A DNA stretch of 64,000 bases. Origin: Multifurca ochricompacta (Eukaryota; Basidiomycota; Agaricomycetes; Russulales; Russulaceae). The notes beneath the pieces are model-generated. The model did not search any database. It was not told where the DNA came from and worked only from the letters and a program-made list of their open reading frames with translations. Shown here in pieces: positions 33,320-43,310 of the stretch; positions within the stretch are counted from its first letter, which is position 1, and every line of letters starts with the position of its first letter. Where the stretch lies: NCBI GenBank assembly GCA_022496185.1, contig WTXG01000020.1:1-64000 (forward strand), given 5' to 3'. The position numbers and the translations under genes were made by a program.

Positions 33320-33898
33320 TGTTATGTCCGGTGTGAGACGTTCTGCACGACTTGTGTGACAGCTTCATTCGTATGTTCAGATAAGAGACCAACAAGGCCT
33401 CTTGGAGTGTGAGTGGGTGAGTCAAAGTCAACGGGGCTGTTCCTGAGTGACAATGTTAAGCGGAAAGTGCCCAAAGCACTGAGACGATCGAGTCAGAGGT
33501 TTCAAAGGGAAGTCCAGAAGACAAACACCGATGTATTCAATAAGTCGAGTCTGAGGTCTACATTGTAGTTACAGTGGACTTATATACGTAATCGAATGGG
33601 CGTCTACGAGATAAGAGAACGGAGTCATGTGGGCCCAAATATATGAAAGCGAAGGGCGTAAAGCCTAGCTTCTGATAGGGAACTAAGTAAGTGTCTGGTC
33701 TTATGATAAGAGATAAGGGAAAAGGAGTCAAACATAGGCAAAGTAAGGTAAACAGGGACAAAGTCAATCACGGGGAAGGAAGTAAAGCACGGGACGGATC
33801 CCATGATGGAGACATGATCTGATAGTGTAGGGTAGGCGGCAAAGAGGGGTCGTCGTTTGGTAGGAAGAAAAAGACAGGAAGAGACGGGGTTCGTAACA
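33320..33898 (-). repeat. Element B 5' LTR
   Basis: TGTTATGTCC to TTCGTAACA, 579 bp, the same length as its partner. It drives the minus-strand transcript. The TATA box is at about 33580-33587 and the predicted start at 33552. Confidence 0.92.
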
Positions 33899-35938
33899 CC
33901 CTGGCACTGGGACAAATTACAGCAGAAGGCATTTGACCAGATAAAAGCGATCATCAGCTCCAAACCAGTCCTTATCCAACCTGACTTAACCAAACCCTTT
34001 GAACTGGAAGTCGATGCTTCCATGTATGCCAACGGCGTGGTCTTGTCACAAAGAGACACTGAAGGAATCCTTCACCCAGTTGCATTCTACTCAGAAACAT
34101 TCTCATCAGCAGAAAGGAACTATGATATTTGGGACAGGGAACTACTGGCTATTGTAAAAGCACTATGACACTGGTGACCATACCTGGCTGGATCCCCACA
34201 TAAGACCATCATCTATACGGACCACTCCAACCTTCTTTATTGGCAAGAACCCCATAAAATCAGCCAATGAGTAGCACAAGAGGTTTTGGAGCTCGAAGAG
34301 TACAACTTCACACTCAAACACCTACCTGGGGCTTGTAATGCATGAGCCGACGCCTTGTCCAGACCAACTGGACGTGATGAAGGAGAGAACAACAATGACA
34401 ATATCGTTGTTTTACCAGAAGATGTCTTTGTGAAGACTGCTGTTGTTAGCCTCCATGACATGGATTTATGGGCCCAAGTGACACAGAACATGAACCAGGA
34501 ACTGTGCAAATCCTGGGCAGAGCTGCACAACATAAAAATGAAAAACGGCCTCTGGTGGAAAGATGGCGATCGATTGGTTGTCACCGGTGGCGACAATGTT
34601 AAGAGGGGGGTGATCCATTTTCACCATGACCTTCCCTCTGCAGGACATCCAGGGATTGCAAACACCTACACCCTTGCAAAATGAGATTACTGGTGGCCAA
34701 ACATGAAAAAGGATGTAGAAGCATACATCAAAGGATGTGTGGAATGTCAGGCAAACAAAGTAAACACTCACCCAAAACCGCCGGCACTTTCACCTATTAC
34801 ACCAATAGCGACAGCTCCCTTCCAGACCATTGCCATGGACTTCATCATTAAACTTCCACAGTCACAGGGATATGACTCAATACTCACCATTACAGACCAT
34901 GACTATTCAAAGGCCGCCCTTTTCATCCCCTGTAACGAGTCAATATCAGCAGAAGGAGTCGCGAAACTCTACCTAGACCATGTCTATCGACATTATGGAC
35001 TCCCACAGAAGATCATCTCTGACCAAGACCCATGATTTGCTTCCATGTTCACCTGGGCCCTCTGTAAACATCTTGATATTCAGCAGAACATCTCCACAGC
35101 GTACCACCCTCAGACGGATGGTCAATCAGAGCATACAAATCAATGGCTAGAACAATATCTTCGATTTTGGTGTAATGAATGACAGAACGACTGGGCAGAA
35201 TGGCTGGCGATGGCAGAGTTCGCACATAATAGTTGGCCAAACAGAACAACGAAAGCCACCCCTTTCTCCCTTATTATGGGATGGGATCCTCGCACCACGT
35301 GGACAGATAAACCCACAAATGTACCATCTGTGACACAGCGTATCGGCCAATGGGAAGAGATACAGGAATTGGCCAATAGAAATCTTCAGAAGGCACAAAG
35401 GACCCTGGCTGAGAAGCCTACTAGGTTTATGCCCTACCAGGTCGGAGATCAAGTCTGGTTAGAAGGGTGCAATATCCACACATCGCACCCAACGGCGAAA
35501 TTAGCTCCCCAATGACATGGCCCCTTTATGATCGAACAGAAGCTCTCAGACATCACATATAAACTCACGTTACCTGCCACCTGGAAGATACACCCTGTTT
35601 TCCATGCCAGTCTTCTAACACCATACAAAGAGACTTCCATCCATGGACAGAATTTTCCCAGACCTCCTCCGGACCTGGTTGATGGAGAGCCGGAATGGGA
35701 GGTAGAGCATATCGCTGACATGAAATGGAAGGGGCAAGGACATAATCAGAAGCTCCACTATTTGATCAAATGGAAGGGATTCCCTGATGCCGATAACTTG
35801 TGGGAACCTGCTGTGGACGTCTTTGCACCAACACTCATCGAAGACTTCTATAGACGCCATCCAGAGGCAGATAAAGAGCAAGAGAAAATACGTGTTGTGA
35901 AACAGTCCCCTCCCCCACAACTGACCAGCATAACACCT
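33899..35938 (+). pseudogene. Element C pol, second part (RT end, RNase H, integrase, chromodomain)
   Basis: Resumes at WHWDKLQQ after element B. RNase H has EVDASMYANG and WDRELLAIVKAL (34000-34165). The integrase finger has HPGIANTYTLAK and CVECQANK (34640-34760), and the core has AMDFIIKLPQSQG, IISDQDP and [17 protein letters not shown] chromodomain with [17 protein letters not shown] is at 35756-35810. TGA replaces Arg at 34166-34168, 34175-34177, about 34266, about 34345, 34682, 35034, 35180 and 35513; at two sites a CGACGA pair has become CAATGA. There is no stop between the chromodomain and the third ORF, so pol and ORF 3 appear fused here. Confidence 0.88.
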
Positions 35939-38294
35939 ATGTCGCCATCCCATGTCCACGTCTCTGCCACCATCAATGCGTTTCCCCTATCTACTCCTGT
36001 GCATCCTCCTTCTCGTCCACTTTCTCCTATTGACTATGATGCAACTAGGGCATAGCACGAGTCCAGGTAACTCACGAGTTTTTTGAGTAGAGCCGTGGGA
36101 AAACTCATGGGTATTGATACTTGCGGATCCGGGTGATCCATGGGAAAATACTCATGTGGATCCGGGTATTGATTTTGGCACCCTGGGTACCTGCATGGGT
36201 ACTCACGGAATACTCATGGGAATATTATTATATAAAATTATTTTTTTACTAGGCTTGTCAACCTAGAACAGAAATGGCTGAAACATGGATTGAACCTAAG
36301 ACCTCCGGGAACAAGCTCGGTCTGGTGCTCTAACCACTAAGCCACCCAGCCTCACTGGTAAAGACACACAATATATTATATATAGGGTTATGCAGAATTG
36401 ATTTTATCACTTGTAACTAATTAATTGTGAATGCATTTTGATCTTATCACTTGTATTATCTTAGATGTATATCTTTAGTATCTAATTAATTGTGAATGTA
36501 TTTTTGATCTTATCACTTAGATGTACATCCCAAGTATCTAATTAGTTGTGAATGCATTTTTGATCTTATCACTTGTATTAGATGTATATCCTAAGTATCT
36601 AATTAACTGTGAACGCATTTTTGATCTTATCACTTAGATGTACATCCCAAGTATCTAATTAACTGTGAACACATTTTTGATCTTATCACTTAGATGTATA
36701 TCCTAAGTATCTAATTAATTGTGAACACATTTTTGATCTTATCAATTAGGCGTGATCCCGGCATCTCTGTACCGATGTGTGCCGACGCGTGCATTCTTAA
36801 GCCTACCTTCCTAGATAGGAAGGCAATGCACGGTCCGATCGGTGCGCCCCACACTTCATGTTTTTTCATGTTTTTTCGCGTTTTTTCGCATTTCTATAGA
36901 TATTGTAACTGATTCTTGTTTTATTTTGGATCGGATGCATGATCTGACTTGAAACTTCATGGGATTGTAGTAATATATATATTCTTTCTGTGTATGCAAG
37001 ATGAAGATCTCTGGCTGCCTCAAACCTTACAAGTAAACCTACGAGTATACCCACGAGTACTTGGATCCATGCGAGTATAGGACTCGCAGCTCCGGGTGAT
37101 CCGTGGGAACATACTCGTGCGGATCTGAGTATGGGATTATCTAATCTAAATACCCACGAGTTTGGATCCAGGTAACTCACGAGTGCACTCGTGCTAGGCC
37201 CTAGATGCAACCACCCAAGTGGCCCAAGGGGACAGAATCATCGACATTGACAAAGATTTTAATCTGCCTGAACACCCCCATCCCAATGACTTGATCAATG
37301 TGGACTTTGGTGATGAGTCCCCAGAGTTCCCATTCTTCCTGAATGATCCCAGCTCAAAGTTCTACTTCCCACTCATGATCCCATCATCCAAGAATGACAG
37401 CACTACAGAGGTAGCCAAGTATATCTACTATACTAATGAAGGTATGGACGTAGCTGGCTGTTTGGAAAAAGGAGGACCAGTCTATGGGGCCCCAGTATAC
37501 CTAGAGGAGAAAAACGTCGACCGACTTCACTATGTTCTGGGGCCGAAACATCTACAGCACCTTTCAGCCCATGACCTGCACGCCTTCGCCATTAACGAGG
37601 TGCTCCGAGACCTACAAATGCCACGACTGACCGCCAAGATTGCACGGTTGCAAAAGTTCCAGGCACTCAGAGACAACTTGGAGATGCAGCATCATGACTA
37701 TGAGCAACAAATGGTAAAGATCAACCGAGGGTCTTTGATATAGAGCATCACCTGGCGAGCATCAGGACAAGGTTGGAACAAGGAGAGGCATACCAAATCA
37801 TTTCTGAACAGTACGCCAATATTTTTGCGCGACCACTCCCTCGTCGCTGCCTCGACCTTGCGCCCCGACTCAACCCCCATTGCTTCGAAATGCCATGTCT
37901 CCACGAAAATCCTGATGGCAAGCTTTGCTGGCGTTGCAGCAGCAAGTACCACCTCAGCTGGTGCTGCCCTACAGCCAAGAAACGATGTCGACATTGCCAG
38001 AGTACCTCACATTGGAGTTGCCAATGTTTATTCCGACGACTTACGCAGGCCCCCACTGTCCAGAACCCCTCAGGATGGTGTGGCAAATGTCTCTCCCACA
38101 ACGCTGGTCACCAAGAAATCGACTGCCATGTTTATGATGGCTGCTTTCACTGTGGGAGACAAGGGCCCTATGGTTTTCTATGAACACACATTTGCCCCAC
38201 TGACGAGGAAAAGGAGAACTACGATGCCGACCATTACACCATAGCCAATGACTACCTCTCCCTGGTCCAGGATGATGATGGTATGCCAATCTAG
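35939..38294 (+). pseudogene. Element C third ORF, interrupted by hAT N1
   Basis: Begins at the ATG at 35939 (corresponding to the start of the element B copy) and shares LSPIDYDA with B's SPIDYEA. It is interrupted at 36046-37203 and then resumes with PHPNDLINVDFGDESPEFPF, YYTNEGMDVAGCLEKGG and GAPVYLEEKNVDRLHY. One or two frameshifts follow near 37740. All four knuckles are recognisable at about 37920-38200 (CWRCSSKYHLSWCC, CRHCQSTSHWSCQC, CGKCLSHNAGHQEIDC, CFHCGRQGPYGFL). Although C and B have different LTRs and their ORF 3 proteins differ greatly at the N terminus, the core and knuckles are retained. Confidence 0.82.
36046..37203 (+). mobile_element. Non-autonomous hAT element, family N1, copy 2
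   Basis: 1158 bp with a perfect 8-bp duplication GATGCAAC (36038-36045 and 37204-37211). Same ends and interior as copy 1, but with about six minisatellite units instead of about ten. The minus-strand tRNA-like block is at about 36290-36352. Removing it and one duplication joins the third ORF of element C in frame. Confidence 0.93.
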
Positions 38295-38325
38295 CTGGCT
38301 CTGCTAGGACTTAGAGAGGGGGTAA

Positions 38326-38918
38326 TGTTACAAACCCTGTTCTCTGTCTCGTTTCCCTTTTCCTTTCATGTGACGTGCTGTTTGGCCCCGCTTGTCCTTT
38401 GTTGACTGTGTTACGACTTCCTTTGTACATATTTGTTCCTTATCTTTGACTTGGGCTGTGCTTATCTCTGACTCATACCTTACATCAGAATGCTTACATA
38501 TTTTCCCACCAGAATCGTGACTATACCAGATTCGTCTACATATATTCTCACCTGGCCCACCCTGACTCCATTCCCCCTTTGGTTAGATTACAGCTTCATT
38601 GATACACCAAGTATGTACTCCGATTTAGACTCTGACCTCTGTTATGTATATAAGGCCCGCCTAGATAGCCTGTATGCCTCAGACTCGACTTCTTCAATTG
38701 ACTTGGTGCATTACCTTCTGGGTGATCTCTAAGACCCGACTCTTGAATCATCTCAGTGCTTTTGGCACTCTTCTGCTCACTGATACTAAGGGATTAGCTC
38801 CTTGGTATTGACTTCTCACCCGAACTCCATGTACTTGAAAGACAGTACATACCTGACTTCATAGTTTTGCTACACGACTTGTCACATGTCGTGCCGAATG
38901 CCCGCACCAGGCATTACA
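38326..38918 (+). repeat. Element C 3' LTR
   Basis: 593 bp, TGTTACAAAC to GGCATTACA. TATATAAGG is near 38649 and AGACTCGACTT at about 38683. It is followed by the GAATG duplication (38919-38923) and element D gag. Confidence 0.92.
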
Positions 38919-39737
38919 GAATGTGTCTTTGAACCACTGGGCAATAGTTTCCCAGAGTCCTTCACTTGTGGTGCAATGCCCACCCTCAATTTGTTCGTTG
39001 AGCCATTCCAGCTGTTCCATGGTCCAATCGTCCATGGCATCCCCTCAAATAAGAGACAAGAAGAGGTTGGCACGTTGGAAGGGATTGATTATCTGGGAGA
39101 CGTCATGGTTGAAATTTTTGAATGTCATAAATTCCAACATAAACTTCTTGCTCTGTGAGCGATCCCCTGTGAATGTCTGAGGTAACACCCCTGACAGACA
39201 TCCAGAAGGGGGGGGGATGTTTGGTGGTGCTACTGGCAGGGCTGGGTTGGGGAGCTGGGTGGCAATGGTTGACATATTTTGGTAAAATGGGGTGACTGTA
39301 TTGGTAGATTGTATGGAGATCTGGGGAGTTGTCAAAGCAGGGGCTCTGGACGTGACAACTGCAGGTGCAACTGGGGATGTAGTCAATGCTAATACCAGTG
39401 CTTCTTCACTATTTTCTTCTATGTACTCTTCTGGTTCAGAGTCCATGACAATGGCCAGGGGATTTTCTCTCCACAGTCCTAGTCTGAATTTGGGTGGGGT
39501 GGGTCCTGTAGTGACCCAAGAGTGTCAGCTATCTGAGTATCAGATTCAATACCAAACTCTTTTCTCATCGTCGTATTCTACCAGTTGGTATCTTCTGCCA
39601 TGATAGACATAGTATCCAAACTCAGATTCAAAGTCTTTCCAGGTGGCAGAGCCAAGTACTTGTTGTGAAAGGTTATTCTCGTCTCTGCATTCAATAAGTT
39701 CTTCTTTGAAGAGGGTCTGACTGCAACTGGAAGCCAC
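38919..39737 (-). pseudogene. Element D gag, N-terminal part
   Basis: Starts at GTG (39737, ACAGTGG context). It has NNLSQQVLGSATWKDFE (about 39680), GYYVYHGRRYQLVEYD, the internal conserved ATG (ATGTCAACC, about 39272), a Pro-rich linker, then FMLEFMTFKNFNHDVSQ (about 39130) and the EQLEWLN region near 39000. It is joined to 15123-14438 across element C. At least two TGA codons interrupt it. Confidence 0.85.
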
Positions 39738-39989
39738 TGTGAGAGACTCAACTTGATGTTATGTCCAGTGCAGGATGTTCCACACGACTTGTGTGACAGC
39801 ACTGTACATGTTACTTGGATAAGGAACCAATAGGATTCCTTGGAGTTCAAGAGGGATAAGTCAAAGTCAGAGGGGCTGTTCCCTGAGCCTTTGTTGAGTA
39901 GAAGAGTGCCAAAGGCACTGAGATGAACAAGTCAAAGATTCAGAGGGATGTCCAGAAGACAAGCACCAATGTTAGTGTTCGCTACAGGT

Positions 39990-41143
39990 TAGGGCCTAGC
40001 ACGAGTGCACTCATGAGTTACCCGGATCCGAACTCGTGGGTATTTAGATTAGATAATCCCATACTCGGATCCACACAAGTATGTTCCCATGGATCACCCG
40101 GAGCCGTGAGTCCTATACTTGCACGGATCCGAGTACTCGTGGGTATACTCGTAGGTTTACTTGTAAGGTTTGAGGCAGCCAGAGATCTTCATCTTGCATA
40201 CACAGAAAGAATATATATATTACTACAATCCCACGAAGTTTCAAGTCAGATCATGCATCCAATCCAAAATAAAACAAGAATCAGTTACAATATCTATAGA
40301 AATGCGAAAAAACGCGAAAAAACGCGAAAAAACACGAAGTGTGGGGCGCACCGATCGGACCGTGCATTGCCTTCCTATCTAGGAAGGTAGGCTTAAGAAT
40401 GCACGCGTCGGCACACGTCGGTACAGAGATGCCGGGATCATGCCTAATTGATAAGATCAAAAATGTGTTCACAATTAATTAGATACTTAGGATATACATC
40501 TAAGTGATAAGATCAAAAATGCGTTCACAATTAATTAGATACTTGGGATGTACATCTAAGTGATAAGATCAAAAATGCGTTCACAACTAATTAGATACTT
40601 GGAATGTACATCTGAGTGATAAGATCAAAAATGCGTTCACAACTAATTAGATACTTGGGATGTACATCTAAGTGATAAGATCAAAAATACATTCACAATT
40701 AATTAGATACTAAAGATATACATCTAAGATAATACAAGTGATAAGATCAAAATGCATTCACAATTAATTAGTTACAAGTGATAAAATCAATTCTGCATAA
40801 CCCTATATATAATATATTGTTTGTCTTTACTAGTGAGGCTGGGTGGCTTAGTGGTTAGAGCACCGGACTGAGCTTGTTCCCGGAGGTCTTAGGTTCTAAT
40901 CCATGTATCAGCCATTTCTGTTCTAGGTTGAGGAGCCTATTAAAAAAATAATTTTATATAATAATATTCCCACGAGTATTCCACGAGTACCCATGTGGGT
41001 ACCTGGGGTGCCAAAATCAATACCCGGATCCACATGAGTATTTTCCCATGGATCACCCAGATCTGTGAGTATCAATACCCGCGAGTTTTCCCACGGCTCT
41101 ACTCAAAAAACTCGCGAGTTACCCGGACTCGTGCTATGCCCTA
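39990..41143 (-). mobile_element. Non-autonomous hAT element, family N1, copy 3 (inverted)
   Basis: 1154 bp with a perfect 8-bp duplication CTACAGGT (39982-39989 and 41144-41151). Same family as copies 1 and 2 in the opposite orientation, with about six minisatellite units (40440-40760) and the tRNA-like block on the plus strand (about 40840-40920). It is inserted in hAT N2. Confidence 0.93.
40842..40920 (+). other. tRNA-like block (pol III promoter boxes) in hAT N1
   Basis: GGTGGCTTAGTGGTTAGAGC resembles a tRNA D-arm and A box, and GGTTCTAATCC (GGTTCAATCC in the other copies) resembles a B box. The first and last bases (GGCTG, CAGCC) could form an acceptor stem. The anticodon arm does not fold cleanly, so this is not called as a functional tRNA. 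It is present in all three N1 copies. Confidence 0.5.
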
Positions 41144-42092
41144 CTACAGGTAGGCACAACCTGCCGGGTATGTGGTCAGGGTAGATGTGGGTACAGGTCA
41201 GGGTCACATCTTCATACCCCTCATGTGACCCCTACCTGCAGACACCCAACCCTTACCCGCCAGAGCGGGTAAGCTGAAATTGGAAGGGCAGCAATGAGGG
41301 TGGCAATGCATGTGGCATTGCACCAGCCACAGAAAAACTATACAGTACATGTATTCTAGATACTGTATACAGACCCAGTGGTCCCATTGCATACAACTCA
41401 GGCTCTTCTATGTTTGGGAGCTTGGATGAAGGCCAGTTATGTAGAGACTGCTGATTTAAAGTATGCAGCATCTCAACCTGATACCAAAAACAATGAAGAA
41501 TGGCCAGATGATGAATGGATTATAGCTTAAGTAGTACAATGTTATTCTAGGCTATCAGACTTAAAATGTAAATATCTACCCTTACCTGCAGGTATACGAC
41601 CTGTGGTGTACCCATACCTGTAGTATGGCAAACCCATACCCTTGGTGTAAGGGTCCGGGTACATGCGGGTACAGGTATGGGTCCATGTGTTTTTACCCAC
41701 AGGTTACCCATGGCAAACACTAACCAATGTATTCAATAAGTTGAGTCTGAAGTCTACAGTGTAGCTACAGTGGACTTATATACATAATTGTATGAGCATC
41801 TAAAGATAAGAGACTACCAAGTCATGTGGACCCAAATATACGAAAGTGGAGGGCATAAAGCCTGGCTTCTGATAGGGAATTAAGTAAGTGTCTGGTCTTA
41901 AAGATAAGAGATAAGAAGACAATCATAAGCAAAGCAATGTAAACAAATGCAAAGGCAGTCACAGGGAAGGGAGCAAGGCATGTGACAGGTCCCAGGAAGG
42001 AGACATAATCATGAAGTGTAGCATAGGGGGAAGGGCAGGATCAGCATTGGGGATAGTGAAGAAAAGAGGGTTGCTAGGCAGAGGTCATAACA

Positions 42093-43310
42093 GTGCAGCC
42101 CTAAAGGCAAACAGCATGCTGAGCATTTCTCTCTGTCAGCTTCCTTGGTCTCCCTCCATTTGACTTGGGATGGTAAGGGCAGTATTTATGACCCATCTTG
42201 AGATGATAATAGTGCCATGGCCAGTCATAGTTGACACTTTATGGGCAGATTTGCCTGAAGTGAGAAGGAAGATGATGTGAGTCCTTTTGGCAGCAGAGAG
42301 GGCATGCATGGTAAGAAGCAAGTGTTGTTGATGATTATTTGGTGTGTGTTCAACTTATTAAACATTGTCACATGACTGTTAATGCATTCCCATGACCACC
42401 AGATACTGGTTTTGTCATCTCACATGTTGGCCACAAAACTGTTCCAATGATAATGCCTCACTAAACATTTTATATATCATGAACCACTGACTCAATTGAC
42501 ATTAGTATAGGCTCTAATTGAAGCTTAGATGCTACACTATCATCTACCAATTTCTACTAATTTTGGAAATTATTCTCATTGTGTGGTAGGTCAATCTCTT
42601 CAGGATGGCCAAACATTGGAATGGTTTTGTGGGCTACTGTAACTACCATTCTAGGTAGTTTGGATTATCTAACCTCAGGCAGCATTCATTAAAAAGACAT
42701 CTCACAATTTTGTACTAAATCTGAAACTCATGCATGTGCTTTCATGACCAAAACAGTTTGAAAGAGTAAAGTCTTATTGACCTTAGGAGATGGTACCAAT
42801 GTATACAAAAATGATGTGACAGTCTGTGGCCAAATGGCAACAAAGGGATGGGAGATAGAGATATTTTAATATTCTATGGTCATCGCAAGTCAAAGTCGGT
42901 GGCGGCGAATACCGGTAGTTGAAGCCCCGGCGGGGGGCCGGCGGGGGTAACAGGTACGTCATGAACATGAAACGAAACATACTACCAGGTCTGATCACAA
43001 CTAGTAGTAGACACCAACTCTCATGCATCCAGTGAGTGTCGGGCTGGTCCGACTCGGGTTTCATCGCTCTCCACACTTAAACGGTAAAATTTAGTGCTTA
43101 GTCCCAAGCTCACACTCACATATAAACCACAGGTTCGACACCTTTGGTCCAAGTAACGACCCTTCCAACCTCAAAATATCTTCTTGACTGCTGAAACCGA
43201 TACCGTTTACACAACCAACCTCCAGCTCCAGCTTTTCCTCTAGTACCTCTTAAGAAGGCCCACTCATTCTCAAGATCGTTTATCTCTACGCCATCGTTGA
43301 GTGGTAGATC
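42093..43310. other. Transition from transposon nest to host sequence
   Basis: 42093-42880 is AT-rich and contains no frame or repeat I recognise. At about 42890 composition shifts to GC-rich host-like sequence (gcggggggccggcggggg at about 42930) leading into the upstream region of the F-box gene. The last 170 bp hold several short pyrimidine tracts common in fungal promoters. Confidence 0.5.

Larger units (their letters stand above)
25799..33898 (-). mobile_element. Element B: nearly intact Ty3/gypsy chromovirus
   Basis: An 8100-bp element with two 579-bp LTRs (25799-26377 and 33320-33898) and a perfect 5-bp duplication CCCTG (25794-25798 and 33899-33903). Minus-strand order: 5' LTR (33898-33320), self-complementary primer site (33317-33307), gag (33300-31789), pol (-1 frame, about 31790-27683), third ORF (27608-26409), polypurine tract (26391-26378) and 3' LTR. 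CpG is retained, unlike in A, C and D. The LTRs differ, by my reading, at about six sites, all C/T or G/A in CpG. Defects: two TGA codons in pol and a solo LTR at the RT active site. Youngest full-length retrotransposon in the nest. Confidence 0.93.
15124..38918 (+). mobile_element. Element C: Ty3/gypsy chromovirus with nested insertions
   Basis: Plus-strand retrotransposon with its own LTR family (TGTTACAAAC...TTACA), inserted into element D gag with a perfect GAATG duplication. Parts: 5' LTR (15124-15194 and 22261-22717), gag (22740-24268), pol (about 24255-25798 and 33899-35938), third ORF (35939-36045 and 37204-38294), polypurine tract (about 38311-38325), 3' LTR (38326-38918). It is interrupted by hAT-1 (15195-22260), element B (25799-33898) and hAT N1 (36046-37203). 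About ten Arg codons are now TGA. The primer site AAGTTGAGTCT (about 22720) complements AGACTCGACTT in its own LTR apart from one C-to-T change. Confidence 0.9.
39973..41722. mobile_element. Non-autonomous hAT element, family N2, host of an N1 copy
   Basis: Ends TAGTGTTCGC and (complement) TAGTGTTTGC with a perfect 8-bp duplication ACCAATGT (39965-39972 and 41723-41730). The net length without the nested N1 is about 588 bp. The interior is dominated by short inverted and direct copies of a GGTACAGGTATGGGTA-like motif, typical of hAT subterminal binding repeats. No coding capacity. The paralogous empty site is visible in the other LTR of element D at 8631-8638. Confidence 0.85.
8423..42092 (-). 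mobile_element. Element D: Ty3/gypsy chromovirus, outer shell of the nest
   Basis: The two LTRs (8423-9000, and 39757-42092 interrupted) are both 578 bp once insertions are removed. Minus-strand order is 5' LTR, gag (39737-38919 joined to 15123-14438), pol (about 14445-10310), third ORF (10231-9032), polypurine tract (about 9001-9014) and 3' LTR. It is interrupted by element C with its own inserts (15124-38918), a solo LTR (12457-13090) and nested non-autonomous hAT elements in the 5' LTR (39973-41722). The coding parts have many stops, and CpG is largely replaced by TpG/CpA, so this is an old copy. The flanking pentamers ACACA and GTGCA differ only by transitions, so a target duplication is possible but not proven. 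Confidence 0.85.
39757..42092 (-). repeat. Element D 5' LTR, interrupted
   Basis: Pieces 39757-39972 and 41723-42092 together make a 578-bp LTR after removing the hAT N2 insertion and its duplication. Begins TGTTATGTCC and ends GTCATAACA. The uninterrupted partner is 8423-9000. Confidence 0.88.

Noticed and set aside
33141..33431. Overlapping frame from the LTR into gag as a real protein
   Set aside because: It is a shifted reading of the LTR end and the conserved gag N terminus; copies in A, C and D differ in length and end, as expected for a shadow frame.
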